Source of the DNA: Haliclystus octoradiatus
Taxonomy: Eukaryota; Cnidaria; Staurozoa; Stauromedusae; Haliclystidae
Direction of reading: 5' to 3'
NCBI GenBank assembly: GCA_916610825.1
Contig: OU744454.1
Span: forward strand, 10,294,922-10,358,921
DNA length: 64,000 nt
Shown: in pieces, positions 1 through 10,916 of the stretch
How positions within the stretch are numbered: the first letter of the stretch is position 1
How the letters are laid out: each line of letters opens with the position of its first letter
Notes under the pieces: generated by a model
The model's database searches: none
The model's input: only the letters and a program-made list of their open reading frames with translations
Told to the model about the DNA's origin: nothing
Program-made: the position numbers and the translations under genes

Positions 1-602
1 CAATGTGTATAATCGCCTGCTGCCTTTGGGCAGTGCACTACTAACTTTGTGCCGTCTCTCTGTCGCCTCAATACTGCTGGAGCTTCGGACCCATGGAAGT
101 AAAAAATGTATAGGTTGAAACTATTCAATCAAATAAGAAAAAAGCTATAACAATAAAAAAAATGATATTTGATAAAAATTATATATATATATATATATAA
201 ACATCAGGGATCAGAATACTAGATTTTGTAGCACCAATAATGCCAGTTCCAATTGTTTTTGCAACTATAAATGTAGTCAAATATGACTTTTGCTCTGCGT
301 ATATTAATCGTTTTTTTTATCAGGTGGATTTGGTACTCCTCAATTAATAGCACATGATTATTTCCTTTCCTTTTCGCATTCCATGTTTCAGGTTCTTCTG
401 TCATCTGGGAAATAACAAATGTAAAAATTCATTTAGGATTAATCTCAAAAAATTCTCTTAGTTATCATACGCCATTCATTTTTCAAACGTCTATTTTTAC
501 AAGCCATTTGATTGCTCTGCTTAGAGGCCATCTTCTTGGAGGTGAGGATGTTGGACTCAGAATAGTAGTCTATAAGTAATTAAAATGCAATTGACATTCT
601 GC
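1..602. repeat. First copy of an identical 602-bp direct duplication (second copy 2751-3352)
   Basis: Bases 1-602 and 2751-3352 match at a constant offset of 2750 in every line I compared, including an AT microsatellite of equal length near 180-199 and 2930-2949. The match stops after about base 602, where the flanks diverge. The left limit is unknown because the first copy runs off the window. The block contains the 5' part of a minus-strand piggyBac-like fragment. Equal microsatellite length suggests a very recent duplication, gene conversion, or an assembly artefact. Confidence 0.9.
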
Positions 603-761
603 ATTCATAGATTGATCGTCGTCAAACGGACAAGATTCATCGTTCATAGGTTCAGAATCCAATAAGGACAGAATCTAATAAAGACACGTCTGAAACACTT
701 TGATCGCTACTATATGATCCAGTTGTTTTTGACTTTAGACATTGGGAAACTGTTATTGTCC

Positions 762-1139
762 TCAGTGCGTTTTTAAATTCAAGTGCTGTTGACACAGGAA
801 TTTTGAACCTAACAGTAGAAAACAGATTTCTAAGGCGTCCACGGAAAAGCGACTCATTATAACAAACTTATATTTCTTGTCAATTAAAAGACATTCTTGC
901 AGTTGTAAAGCACTCGATGTTGCCAAAATGATTCCAGCCTGAACAGGTTTGAATAGGGCAGAATGTTCATCACTGATCTTAATATCATAAAACAAGTCAA
1001 TTATATCCCTCAAAAATAGATCAGCTTCGTCTTGTTTGTCTTTGCTAAATAGACTGAAGCCTGTTGAACAAGATCGAGACGTCATGAGATCAAACCATTT
1101 TCCAATGGTCTCACTAAGGCAGGAACTATAGAGAGGCAT
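762..1139 (-). pseudogene. P-element-type transposase fragment
   Basis: This 125-codon minus-strand open frame matches the C-terminal half of P-element/THAP9-like transposases as I know the family. It has a 'KWFDLMTSR' block followed by 'FKPVQAGIILATSSALQL' and then 'MSRFSVDALEICF', which corresponds to the family's conserved R-x-x-QDALE-x-x-F region. No THAP zinc finger and no N-terminal catalytic part are visible nearby. It is therefore a decayed fragment and not a working gene. It sits between the two copies of the 602-bp duplication. Confidence 0.65.
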
Positions 1140-1140
1140 G

Positions 1141-2394
1141 TTTCAATCAGTAATTTTTGCTGCAGAAGGAATCTGATTGCACCACCAGTTTTTCTTCTTA
1201 AAAGGTTTGATGCTAGCCAACTTTCATTTTCTCGAATGACCCGGATTTATACATTTTTCATTTAGGTGTGGTGCAACCTGTATAAGATTTTTTTATATAT
1301 CTATTCACGCCCTTATTCTGAGCAAATTTATTACTGTTATATACATTTTGAGTTGTTGCTGTTTATAATTTGATATAAGTAAGTTGCTAACTGTTTGTTG
1401 TTTCAAGGATGAAATGTATGTAAAATTTATTTACGTTATTTTAATTTTAAATTATTTTCAATTATTTTCACTCTCTATACTGTTTACAAATTGAATGTAA
1501 GATTCCGATAGCTTCACAATTTAGGATATGGTATAGATATAACATATAATGAAGATGAGCCACAGTTTTTACATCATACATTCATCGGTTGGCATGTGAA
1601 ATCCATTTGTCAGGCAAATGAGATGATGAAATCCATGCATAGGCAATCAGGTAATATAATGCATGTTTATTTTGTTTGACATCTGCCATCCATTTGTTTT
1701 CAAAACCGGAGCATATTGATAATCGCCTTCTTATATAATTTTTAATTATTTTAATAACTACACTATTCATATAAGCAAACTATTTCCAAATCATGATGTT
1801 GAAATTTCAAGATTTTGTAAGGAATCACAATTCTATCTAGAGAGAGAATAATTCCTTGATGTGCATATATCCGTAGATAGCGTACCGCTGTGCAGAAGGG
1901 TATGACCAGCATTGAAAATGGGACAATGGAAACCAAGTTATGTCTTAAATCATGTTTTTTTATTTCACTCTCAGGTAAGAATATTCCCTGTTACCTAGAT
2001 AAATGATTGCATAGAATTTTTCAAGAGGTGTGGCACATCCGGAAGAAAATATAGCTCTTCGTTTTTCAAAACAGAATGTGTACAGGAGTTACTCAATATT
2101 CTCTCTACCAGCTATACAATTATGCAAATAAAGTAATAACAGCCTATAATAGCATTGATTACCTCCACCCATATCCATTGTAACACTAGAGACTTTCAAT
2201 CCTACTTTATTGGTTTGTTCTATTATTGAAATAATCTGTTGTTGAAAATGAGCTTCCTGTGATTCCATATAACACTACCTGTTGCCATCTGCTTGTCAAG
2301 CCATCAAGCATATACACAAATCCATGAGTAGCCATTTCATCATCCATGGATTATTTGTTTAGTCAGCTGTTTTTTTTGTATATCAAAGATGTTA
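1141..2394. other. Non-coding, AT-rich
   Basis: I see no supported gene here. The short open frames are neither conserved-looking nor bounded by splice sites. The stretch lies between P-element-like and piggyBac-like fragments and is probably decayed transposon or spacer DNA. Confidence 0.4.
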
Positions 2395-2410
2395 TTAATT
2401 TATCTGTAAC

Positions 2411-2878
2411 ATGAAGCACGCGATAAGCACGTTGACCAACGGAGTGCGTCGGCCGCGACATGAAGGTGTGTCCATACGGCGTTTGCATGAAGCGGCAGGT
2501 GGACTGATCATGGAGGAAGGACCAATTCTTGGGTTTTTCGATATAATTATCAGCATCTGCGCTACAAATCTGCGATTATCGAGGATTGAAGTTTTCACTT
2601 TTGTCAATTTTGATACGCAATAGAAGCATTGACAAGATTTCTGTCAAAATCTCAAAATTATTTCTATGCCACCACTTCTTCGACCTCTGACCATCGCCAT
2701 GAACATCACAGAGCATATCAGCTTTATCCACACACCCCATGTGCGAATTACAATGTGTATAATCGCCTGCTGCCTTTGGGCAGTGCACTACTAACTTTGT
2801 GCCGTCTCTCTGTCGCCTCAATACTGCTGGAGCTTCGGACCCATGGAAGTAAAAAATGTATAGGTTGAAACTATTCAA
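2411..2878 (-). pseudogene. piggyBac-type transposase fragment
   Basis: The minus-strand frame 2878-2576 has the late piggyBac (DDE_Tnp_1_7) signature: 'LRRQRDGTKLVVHCPKA' followed by 'MGCVDKADMLC', which corresponds to the family's MGGVDxaDql block, and then 'SKKWWHR'. A second short minus-strand frame (2607-2395) follows. It contains 'DTPSCRGRR' and may be the shifted C-terminal region, which in this family ends in a Cys-rich finger. The first catalytic Asp region is absent, so this is a broken fragment. Its 5' half lies inside the second copy of the 602-bp duplication, and the same half is also present at 1-128. Confidence 0.65.
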
Positions 2879-3352
2879 TCAAATAAGAAAAAAGCTATAA
2901 CAATAAAAAAAATGATATTTGATAAAAATTATATATATATATATATATAAACATCAGGGATCAGAATACTAGATTTTGTAGCACCAATAATGCCAGTTCC
3001 AATTGTTTTTGCAACTATAAATGTAGTCAAATATGACTTTTGCTCTGCGTATATTAATCGTTTTTTTTATCAGGTGGATTTGGTACTCCTCAATTAATAG
3101 CACATGATTATTTCCTTTCCTTTTCGCATTCCATGTTTCAGGTTCTTCTGTCATCTGGGAAATAACAAATGTAAAAATTCATTTAGGATTAATCTCAAAA
3201 AATTCTCTTAGTTATCATACGCCATTCATTTTTCAAACGTCTATTTTTACAAGCCATTTGATTGCTCTGCTTAGAGGCCATCTTCTTGGAGGTGAGGATG
3301 TTGGACTCAGAATAGTAGTCTATAAGTAATTAAAATGCAATTGACATTCTGC
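2751..3352. repeat. Second copy of the 602-bp direct duplication
   Basis: This block is identical to 1-602 as far as I can see, including the AT run. It ends at 3352, where the sequence departs from the first copy. If this is a tandem duplication, the unit is 2750 bp and this copy is truncated. Confidence 0.9.
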
Positions 3353-4048
3353 CTTAACATGTCTCTTATATAAAGCAAATATATTACTTACTTTTAATTT
3401 ATGAACAACATGTGGAATTCAAACTAACGGTTTGAAATTATGGGTGAGATCAAGGGGAAATTTTCCCAACCAGGTAACTAAAATAAATAACCACTTGTCA
3501 AAAGAACATGAACAAAACACCTCATTCCCAGGCAGAAAAATATAATAGCAAAATCTTTATTTGTTTTTGGCCATATTTTGAAGATAAAACACACCATTCT
3601 CTTGAATAAAGTAACTTATATAAAACTCATATGATACCAATTTTATGATCTTAATATTCAGTATTAGTTTTGAAGAGTTTAGATGTACGAAAGAAAGAAA
3701 CAGACACTAAAATAAACCAGTAGTTGTCTTAGAAAACACTTAACCGCCCAACCCTTTTTGTAGGTTCTCTTTTACTATTAATAGATCTAAATATAATCAA
3801 TTCAAGGTATGGACAGCGTTTCTGATTTTCTCCTGGATGGCCAATTTGCAAAACAACTAAACATAAAATGCAGGAATCAAATAATCAATTGTTATGGAAA
3901 GTATATATTATGTTCTGTTTGCTTCTCGGTATGAAGCTGCAAACATGACTTTGTAAATGTTGACAACACGTGAAATCCATTACGATTCATAAGTAATGAA
4001 ATTAAATGAAAAGAGCAATAACTCACTATCGCATAGTTTTGGCCGAGA
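3353..4048. other. Non-coding, AT-rich
   Basis: I see no supported gene. It lies just downstream of the 3' end of the minus-strand spliced gene at 4049-5332, so it may include that gene's 3' untranslated region. Confidence 0.35.
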
Positions 4049-5332
4049 TTAAGATCTTTTTGCCATCCCAAAGTAAACAATATTGTCAATATTCGACTTC
4101 AGGCGAAAGGCACATTCCTCCATAAAGCAACCATTTTCTTTCCCACCAAGAATTCTTCTTACTTCCTCGACAATCTGCAGACAACAAAGAAATTGCAAAA
4201 TATTTTTCAATGCAAAGACAAGCGGTTATCACTCTCTAGATAAATCGTAGATGAGTCAGAATACAATCGTTGCTTGGTAAACAAAGTAAATATAATTATA
4301 ATGAGTAGATCATCGTACTTGTATGATAGATTCAGAGAAGCATGGATAGCGTGTGAGGAACCGATCAAAACGCTCTTCTGGTGGTCCTGATCCAAATTTA
4401 ATCGGGATTGTATAGAAGGCCTTTGAACTTTCCAGCCTTATAGGGAGTGAAGTGGAGAGCTTCAAAAGCAGTTGATCAGTAACATTGACCAGGTCCCTAT
4501 ATGACATAGAGGAATCTGTGGTATTCAGGAATTCTCTATAAACCTACAGAGGAATGAAACAGTAAATTCATATCATTTATTTCAACTGAAATTGTATACA
4601 TAATTAAGCAACACATTTCATAACTTGTAATTAAAAAGATAACTTTAACTACACTGATAAGCAGACCAAAATTTAAATTCATCTACAAGGCTTGCTCCGC
4701 CTTTTCCAACACGATGCTTACGCTCACTGCGTGATGAATAGAGTAAGCGTGTTAGGCAATCCTCGTTTGGGGTGGGCTTATTTAGCTCCTCTTGCATCGT
4801 TGTAATGGATACATACTGCATAGCAATCAAACTCTCCTCTTGACGAGCTAGCAACAACATCCTGAAATAAAAAAATAGACATTAAGTAATCAACTGTGCA
4901 GAAAATAGCACACTCACATTGCATATTTTGCCTATCAATACAAAACATGGTAGCCCTAATAAAACTTGTCTCCATATGGTGTTGTGGTTACAGGTCTACC
5001 TAGGTAATAGCAACATCTAAATAGTTTATCTTATTCTATCAACTAATCCTTTACGGTATATGGAACATGGAATGATGTATATTATTTTGAAGTTGCCATT
5101 TTCACACAGGTAATAACATTCACACATTCACAGCTGTTTGTAATCTTAACATACCTTTCTTTCTTTTTATCTTGGAGAGGATGAAGCATCTAGCTTAACT
5201 ATGACTGGTCGCAGTTTGCCCAAGCTAGATGCACCATATAATTTCTTTGCTTTGAGGACTGCTTCGCTGACATCTTTGTTATTAGTTCGATAAGATTTGA
5301 ATTTGCTTCTCATCTTCCCTTTCCATAATGTC
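4049..5332 (-). CDS. 3' exons of an unrecognised spliced gene
   Basis: I do not recognise this product. On the minus strand, an exon at 4543-4319 encodes 75 codons in phase 0. It is preceded by TGTAG and followed by GTACGA. Its frame continues cleanly into 4174-4049, which is preceded by TCTGCAG and encodes 41 residues ending in TAA. The join reads 'RYPCFSESIIQ' then 'IVEEVRRILGG'. Upstream candidate exons are about 4861-4655 (acceptor TTTCAG, containing 'MQEELNKPTPNED') and about 5332-5167 (acceptor ACTCAG, containing 'WKGKMRSKFKSYR'). I could not find matching donors for those two, so only the last two exons are firm. It lies directly downstream of CACTA-like transposase fragments on the same strand, so it may belong to that element or to a domesticated relative. 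Confidence 0.45.
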
Positions 5333-5588
5333 CTGAGTAAAAATGATGAATAACAACTTACACAATATAGCAGCATAACTGTGTGTTCAATGTGAGATTA
5401 ATAAATAATTTAAATGTTTACTAGCACGCCATTACAGCTAACTGGTTTCACTGCCAGAACTGGATGGGCAGCACACATTGTCTCATACTGGGCACTAGTG
5501 ATATGCCTAAAATGAAATGCACTTGGATAGAAATTGGATTAAAAGGGTGCTTATTAGCAAATCTTGAAAATAATATCCATTATTCTAC

Positions 5589-6923
5589 TTACGGATTCCT
5601 ACCAAGCATTGGAATAATATTTTCAACCAAGCAAGTTACTATACTGTTTGAGACCTTTTCCCGGTTTTTCACAGTTCTGTTGTCAGAAATGTTTTTAACA
5701 GTTATTTTGCTAAAAAAAAATTGTAAAATTAGTAAGCTTGATTGTACTTCCAAACTGTTTATACTAATAATAGTCATAAGCTTTTCACATATCAAGTATC
5801 TGAGAACAGCACAATTAGTTATCGTAACAACACCCTCAAGAAAGTCATGCATAATATCAGGAGGAAAAAGTTTAGTGAAATCAATGGTATTGTCAAAGTT
5901 TTCAATCTCTGATAAACAACATTTGGACGACACACCAGTCTCGCAGGATTTTGAAGGGTCTTCATTTACATCTTCTACACGATTTGCATGTCCATCTTTT
6001 GTTCTTAGAGTGACTTGGTCCACCGAAGAAACAGAAGAGATTTCACCGTAGGAAGTCATACAGAATCTACAACTTTTCCCACTACGGAAAGAACTTGGAA
6101 GCCTGCAACTGTATGTTGATTGAGGTTGTCACCACAGAATGTAAACATACGGGGATAAAAAGTTTGCCATTTAAAAATATGGGATTGTTGTTCATTTCTA
6201 TCAGTTCCTCTTATAGTGATGAAAATATTTTGTTATATCCAAACACTTTCCTATCATTGTCTAAACAGAAAGAGCTTAAAAAGCCAAATGCAGTTTTGTA
6301 TCTATATTTCAGAGGTGGTAGTATACAGCACAAATTTTATGTTTAGTTTTACTACTTCCAATTGGGTTGCACACTTCGAACTCGTCCATATAAAATATGA
6401 GTGGCAACTAAAAATAAATTGGAGAAGGAGTGGATCTCTTTGGTAATTCAGAACCATCGCAAAAGTCAACATAAAAAGTGTCAGAAGGCGGTTGAACAGA
6501 GCTGTTAATGATTTCTGCATATATTTCATCAGAATTTAGCAAGGATTCAAGAGTTTTTCGCAAAGAAACATATTGCAAATAGCTTCTCGTACCATTTTCC
6601 TTGACACCTAATACAGTAGGAGTAGGATTAATGATATTCAGCTCCTTATTCATATACTGCTGTGATCTATAATCACTTGAAATTGGTTTGAACATTGACT
6701 CAACAAATAAATTTCTACCTACAATGCTTGAAAAGTTTTCATGTATAATTGAAGCAGAATTATTATTTGAGATAATTATCATGCAAGTTAATGAGCTCAG
6801 AGTGATATAATTCAACAGATGATGAAAAATCACTAAAAATTGTACGAGCAGTAGACAATGGTAACAAATGTTGTTCCCTCGCTTTAATAAATAATTGACC
6901 AATGTATTTTTGAAGAAACACAT
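5589..6923 (-). pseudogene. CACTA/EnSpm-like transposase, frameshifted
   Basis: Three minus-strand blocks occur in the order I expect for transposases with the DxMHDxLEG motif (Tnp2/Plavaka-like). First, 6923-6433 has 'PTPTVLGVKENG', 'YLQYVSLRKTLESLL' and 'FYVDFCDGSE'. Second, near 6140-6100, a GDNL motif and 'AGF' lie in one frame, with 'SGKSCRFCMT' continuing in another. Third, 6059-5589 has 'FPPDIMHDFLEGVV'. The change of frame between the GDNL and CRFC motifs means this copy is broken, unless an undetected intron lies there. Assignment to the superfamily rests on motif memory, and the class could be a neighbouring one. Confidence 0.55.
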
Positions 6924-7596
6924 CCCTAATTCCTAGTTGTTTTCGAAATGTTCTACGGGATTGGACAAAGCTGAGAAGATTGATTTAAACTGCCTGAAGA
7001 ATCATCAAAAAGCATTGAATCACATCCAACATCATTACCATCATCATCATGATCATAACTAGGCATATCCATACTGGATATCTTAATTTCCTCTTTATGC
7101 TTACAACTATACCATGAGATTTAAAAGCTGAAAAAGATTCTCGGATGTTTGCATTTGCCAAGTTTTACACCAATTGAATAAATTTTGCGTAGTAATACCG
7201 AGTATATTATTGTTAATGTTTTCATCATCCCTTGAGCAATGCAATGGGCATATGATAATTTATTAATTACGTAATCCAGTCCAACCATAGCAACAGACAT
7301 TCCATTTAGTAAACTGCGCCTTGTCGAAGATACAATAGTAGAGCCATACGTAAGATAATGGTTCCAAAATGCATTTCTAGTCCGTGATAATTTTGCCATT
7401 GTCACATCATAAATATAGCATCATTTCACTCCCCTGGCCAGAAGATAGACTTCTACATGTTTGTCCACAATTCAAGTCTGTCCTTTTCATTCGAACATGT
7501 ATGGGACTGTAACAACAATAATATAAGCTAACAAATCAACATCCATTCGTTCCTGTTTATGGACTATCTAATAATTTTTGGTGTTTATTTTTTCAG
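6924..7596. other. No recognised gene; possible remainder of the minus-strand transposon
   Basis: A 94-codon minus-strand open frame (7405-7121) is present, but I do not recognise its product and it has no supporting motif. The right part runs into the intron before the DGAT2-like exon on the plus strand. Confidence 0.3.
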
Positions 7597-7751
7597 TCGG
7601 TTCCCCTATTGAAGTGCCTAAAATTGAAACACCAACGCTGGAAGACATTAATAAGTATCAAGAATTATATATAACTGGACTGAAGAAAGTGTTTAACGAT
7701 AATAAACATAAATATAATTATAATCCTGATGCGGAACTTATCATTACTTGA
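7597..7751 (+). CDS. Terminal exon of a DGAT2/MOGAT-family acyltransferase
   Basis: A polypyrimidine tract and TTTCAG at 7591-7596 precede an open frame that begins in split codon phase. It encodes 'VGSPIEVPKIETPTLED', then 'YQELYITGLKKVF' and 'HKYNYNPDAELIIT', and ends at TGA. This matches the C-terminal end of diacylglycerol and monoacylglycerol acyltransferases of the DGAT2 family, where a 'VGxPIxVPKxExPTxxDIxxY' segment is followed by an LxxLFxxxKxK helix. These enzymes add fatty acyl groups to glycerides at the endoplasmic reticulum and lipid droplets. The catalytic HPHG region belongs to earlier exons. I did not find those in the 7.6 kb to the left, which is full of transposon fragments, so they are probably outside the window. 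This may also be a stranded exon. Confidence 0.75.
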
Positions 7752-8177
7752 AGTGTAAATTGCGTAATTAGCATGTATATATTCCAATTTATGTTAGCTT
7801 TTAATAACGATGCTTGATTTCATTTCTTTTGTTTGGCGAACAATTCGCAAGGCGCAGTCACGCGACAAATATCAACACACAGCTGGACGTCTTGGTGAAG
7901 CACCAAACATTTCTAGGACAAACCTTTACTAAATATAGCACATTCTAATCTCATTCAAGACTTCGCTGAAAGTCCGATTCGTCTTTTGAGAATGGAATCG
8001 TGATATATAATTATTCAGACATCATATAGCAATTTTGTAATCTTTTTCCCGTGTCTATGACCATTTTATATGCATTTGAGCTAAGAAGGGTTTGACCGTA
8101 AAATTACTGCCCTTGTAAAAGCTGATCTGCTGTGATTCTATTGTTTTGATCGGTTCAACCTGGGTAATATGAAGAAG
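7752..8177. other. Probable 3' untranslated region and spacer
   Basis: I see no gene. The stretch follows the stop codon of the DGAT2-like terminal exon and probably includes its 3' untranslated region. Confidence 0.3.
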
Positions 8178-8252
8178 GGATGATAGCTCAGATGGCAGAG
8201 CAACCGGACTTTGAATCTGATCATATCTGGTTGAGGGTGGTTTACTAGTCTT
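8178..8252 (+). pseudogene. tRNA-Gln-like sequence (tRNA pseudogene or SINE head)
   Basis: The stretch begins with an A-box-like 'TAGCTCAGATGGCAGAGCA', followed by an anticodon arm with loop CTTTGAA, which would give anticodon TTG (Gln). The expected B box is degenerate (TGGTTGAGGGTGG in place of GGTTCGAxTCC), and the acceptor ends pair poorly. I infer a decayed tRNA gene or the head of an old tRNA-derived SINE. Confidence 0.4.
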
Positions 8253-8992
8253 CTATGGTACATGTACTATATAGTAAGAAAGTAAGATTATATTTTTAAT
8301 TAAATCAATGAGGTTATAACATGAAATGAACAAAAGACATCTCAAAACTTGTAATTGTGATGACGTGGACAACAAAACCATACAGCCTGGAATTTGATTT
8401 TAGAAAGACAAACACCGGTGCATCATTGCACACGTGCACAAGTGTATTTCCCGGATATTGGGAGATTTTTTCTTTAGATAGAGAACATTTTTCTATTCCT
8501 ACATGTTCTTCTTGTGTTTTTACTTTGCGCGAGCATTTCCCCTTCAAATATGCGGTCTTGTCATTCAGAACTATTCGTATACATTTCTTCTGTAACATAT
8601 GCAATCTTGATATATTTTTGTGAAATCATTATAATTCAATCTTTATATTAATAGTGCTGTCTATTTGTAAATAAATTATTTCTATATTTCTATAATTGTG
8701 GTCTGTCTGTCCGAGACTTATGTACGTCCCCCTGGCGAAATAATACTGATAATCCTTTATTAGGAAATTATGCAAACATTTGTGTCGATATAACCTTTTA
8801 CAGTAACAGATTTGCTGTATGAATATTATGATATTCTGGCGTTGTTTTGAAATAATAAACTTCTCTGGATACTTTATTTGATATCATTGCATTAACAAAT
8901 TTAGATATTTCCACCATTTCATAGGTTGATTTGACATTTAACTAGTAATTATACCTAATTGGAGAACTCAATTCTATTATTTTATTGCACTG
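8253..8992. other. No recognised gene
   Basis: Overlapping open frames occur on both strands near 8314-8623 (96 and 88 codons). Neither shows a recognisable motif or flanking splice signals. Confidence 0.3.
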
Positions 8993-8994
8993 TA

Positions 8995-9850
8995 CAGTCA
9001 AATCTGCTATAACGGCCACTCTGATAGAACGGCCACTCATACAGAACGGCCACATTAAGTATTTCTCCTGCCATTTTCTTTTGTTTTCTGTCCCTATAGA
9101 GCGGTCATCTCTCAAACGCGGCCAGCGGCCACTTTTTATCATTTGTTTTGTATCCAAACATCTCATACAACGGCCACTTTTGTATATTTTGTCCATGTTT
9201 CTTTGAAAGTTATACAATTATTTTGTAAAGAAGCGATTTCAAAACAATAGTTTGCATGAATAGTTTATGTAATTCAAAGCCGACGTGATCGAATTGCGTT
9301 GAATTCTTTTGTTTGTTCAAGTGTGAAAGGTCAACACATTAGTGTGAATGTCAAAAAAACGTGAGCAGTTTGAATGAATGTTAAAGCGACGCGACTAACA
9401 AACAAACACGGAGAGAATATTTTTTTGCAAGTTTGCAACTCTAACCACGCTCTCATTATTCTAACCAAAATATCATAAAACTGAAAAAGTCTTATCTTTT
9501 TCGAAATAAATTTAATTGTTGCTGTATTTTATTCATCTTTTTTTGCTGACTATAATTTATCATTCAACTCTTCTTGAACTTTTCTATTTTCTATCAACAT
9601 TTACTTTTTTGTTATTTAATATAAAGTAATTTATTATTTGAATAAATAGTTATACTACAGTTGTAGTTTCATTTCTCAATTCTCATTTATTTATCTGTGA
9701 TGAATTTGAAATAACTTTGTGTTGGTTTGCTTTGTCCATTGTTCTATTCTATTGTTCTATGATTCTATTGTTTTTGACAGAACGGCCACTCTTATATAGC
9801 GGCCAATTTACGGCCGGCTATTTAGTGGCCGTTATAGACAGATTTGACTG
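8995..9850. mobile_element. Non-autonomous pogo/Tigger-like transposon (MITE)
   Basis: The left end reads CAGTCAAATCTGCTATAACG and the right end is its inverted match, with one extra base pair in the stem (CAGTCAAATCTGTCTATAAC on the complement). Both ends abut TA (8993-8994 and 9851-9852), the target duplication expected of mariner/pogo transposons. The CAGTCxAxxCT...TATAACGG pattern is typical of Tigger-type ends. The subterminal regions hold many copies of ACGGCCAC: at least five at 9010-9180 and inverted or related copies at 9780-9830. No transposase frame is present in its 856 bp. Confidence 0.8.
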
Positions 9851-9905
9851 TATTATTCAGTTATGTTATTATACCATCTATTATTCAAAGAACATCCCAT
9901 ATTGA

Positions 9906-10529
9906 AATGTCAAGGTATCTTAATCTATTTATACATTTAATCATTCTAAATATTCATGTCTCGCAACAATGATCCAACCTCAGGCACTCAAATCCAGTTC
10001 AGTCACTCCCGTTGGATCTACTCTTATTTTGAATTCAGCACTCTTGTAATGTCTTCCTATAGAGCTACGCCCCACGCTCAGTGTTTCCACAATGGGCCTG
10101 CTGAGAAACTTGCAAACATCGCTGATCACATAATGCATCTGGTTCCACCGCAGCTGTCCACCACACAATCACACTATGTAATATATTAATATATAATATT
10201 AATAATATTCAACTATGTATAAACCGGGACAACATTACCAAACAGCCACAACCTCCTATCATGTTGCTATTCCCAGTGGAGTACAATCGTTTCACGTTAA
10301 TCTACCATCCAAACTTTGTCGTGCACATTTATGTTACAGACGTATTGCTCGCTCATGCCGACATTGGTGCCAATTCCCCAGGTCTGCCTTCTCGTGGCAA
10401 TCTCGATCCGCGATACTTATGCTCGGACATTTCAACGATTTATTGACCAAGGTTTACGACCATTTGATTTTGCTTTTGCATATATACATTGACGATATAC
10501 AAATTGTATCATCAACTATCATTGTATCC
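9906..10529. other. No recognised gene
   Basis: Open frames overlap on both strands at 9956-10189, and the plus-strand frame that later enters the LINE fragment begins at 10215. I recognise no product before about 10530. It may be a decayed retrotransposon. Confidence 0.3.
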
Positions 10530-10790
10530 TTCAAAACATACGTCAGGCGTATATTAGAAACGAGTTCCACTGTATGTAACCCTTGTCTGATGAAGGACAT
10601 TAAATCTCTTGAAAAAATTCAACGCCGATTCACACACTTTGTGTGTAGAACTGCAAATCTAGCTTTCAATGATTACAACGATCGTTTAAAACATCTTGAT
10701 CTTGAAACATTAGAAATGAGGAGGATGAAGATATATCTAGTTATGACGTTCAAAATCACACACAATCTGATTGATCTATCTCTAACCTCC
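10530..10790 (+). pseudogene. LINE reverse transcriptase, C-terminal fragment
   Basis: The frame encodes 'TYVRRILETSSTVCNPCL', then 'IKSLEKIQRRFTHFVCR' and 'DRLKHLDLETLEMRRMKI'. This is the conserved region after the palm of CR1/Jockey-type reverse transcriptases (YVRPILEYxSxVWxP...IExVQRRFTR...LxxLxLxTLExRR). The catalytic palm is absent upstream, so the copy is 5' truncated or internally deleted. It abuts an oppositely oriented reverse-transcriptase fragment at about 10790. Confidence 0.65.
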
Positions 10791-10916
10791 ATCATATGTG
10801 GACTTTGGACTTTGGCAAATCATTTATAAAAATTAGAAACAATAAAGGTCCTAATATACTTCCATTGGAAGTATATTAGGTCTTCCATACTCCCTTGTGG
10901 TATACCACAAGAATTA
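10791..10916 (-). pseudogene. LINE reverse transcriptase fragment with a palindromic insertion
   Basis: Read on the minus strand, the fragment gives 'CGIPQGS', an interruption, and then 'NGSILGPLLFLIFINDLPK'. These are the two halves of the RT motif CGIPQGSILGPLLFLxxINDLP. The interruption coincides with a near-perfect palindrome at 10850-10880 with two 15-base arms (left arm CCTAATATACTTCCA) and one central base. The RT motif itself supplies one arm. Confidence 0.6.

Noticed and set aside
8314-8623. Overlapping 96- and 88-codon frames on opposite strands
   Set aside because: Neither has a recognised domain, splice context or neighbouring exon.
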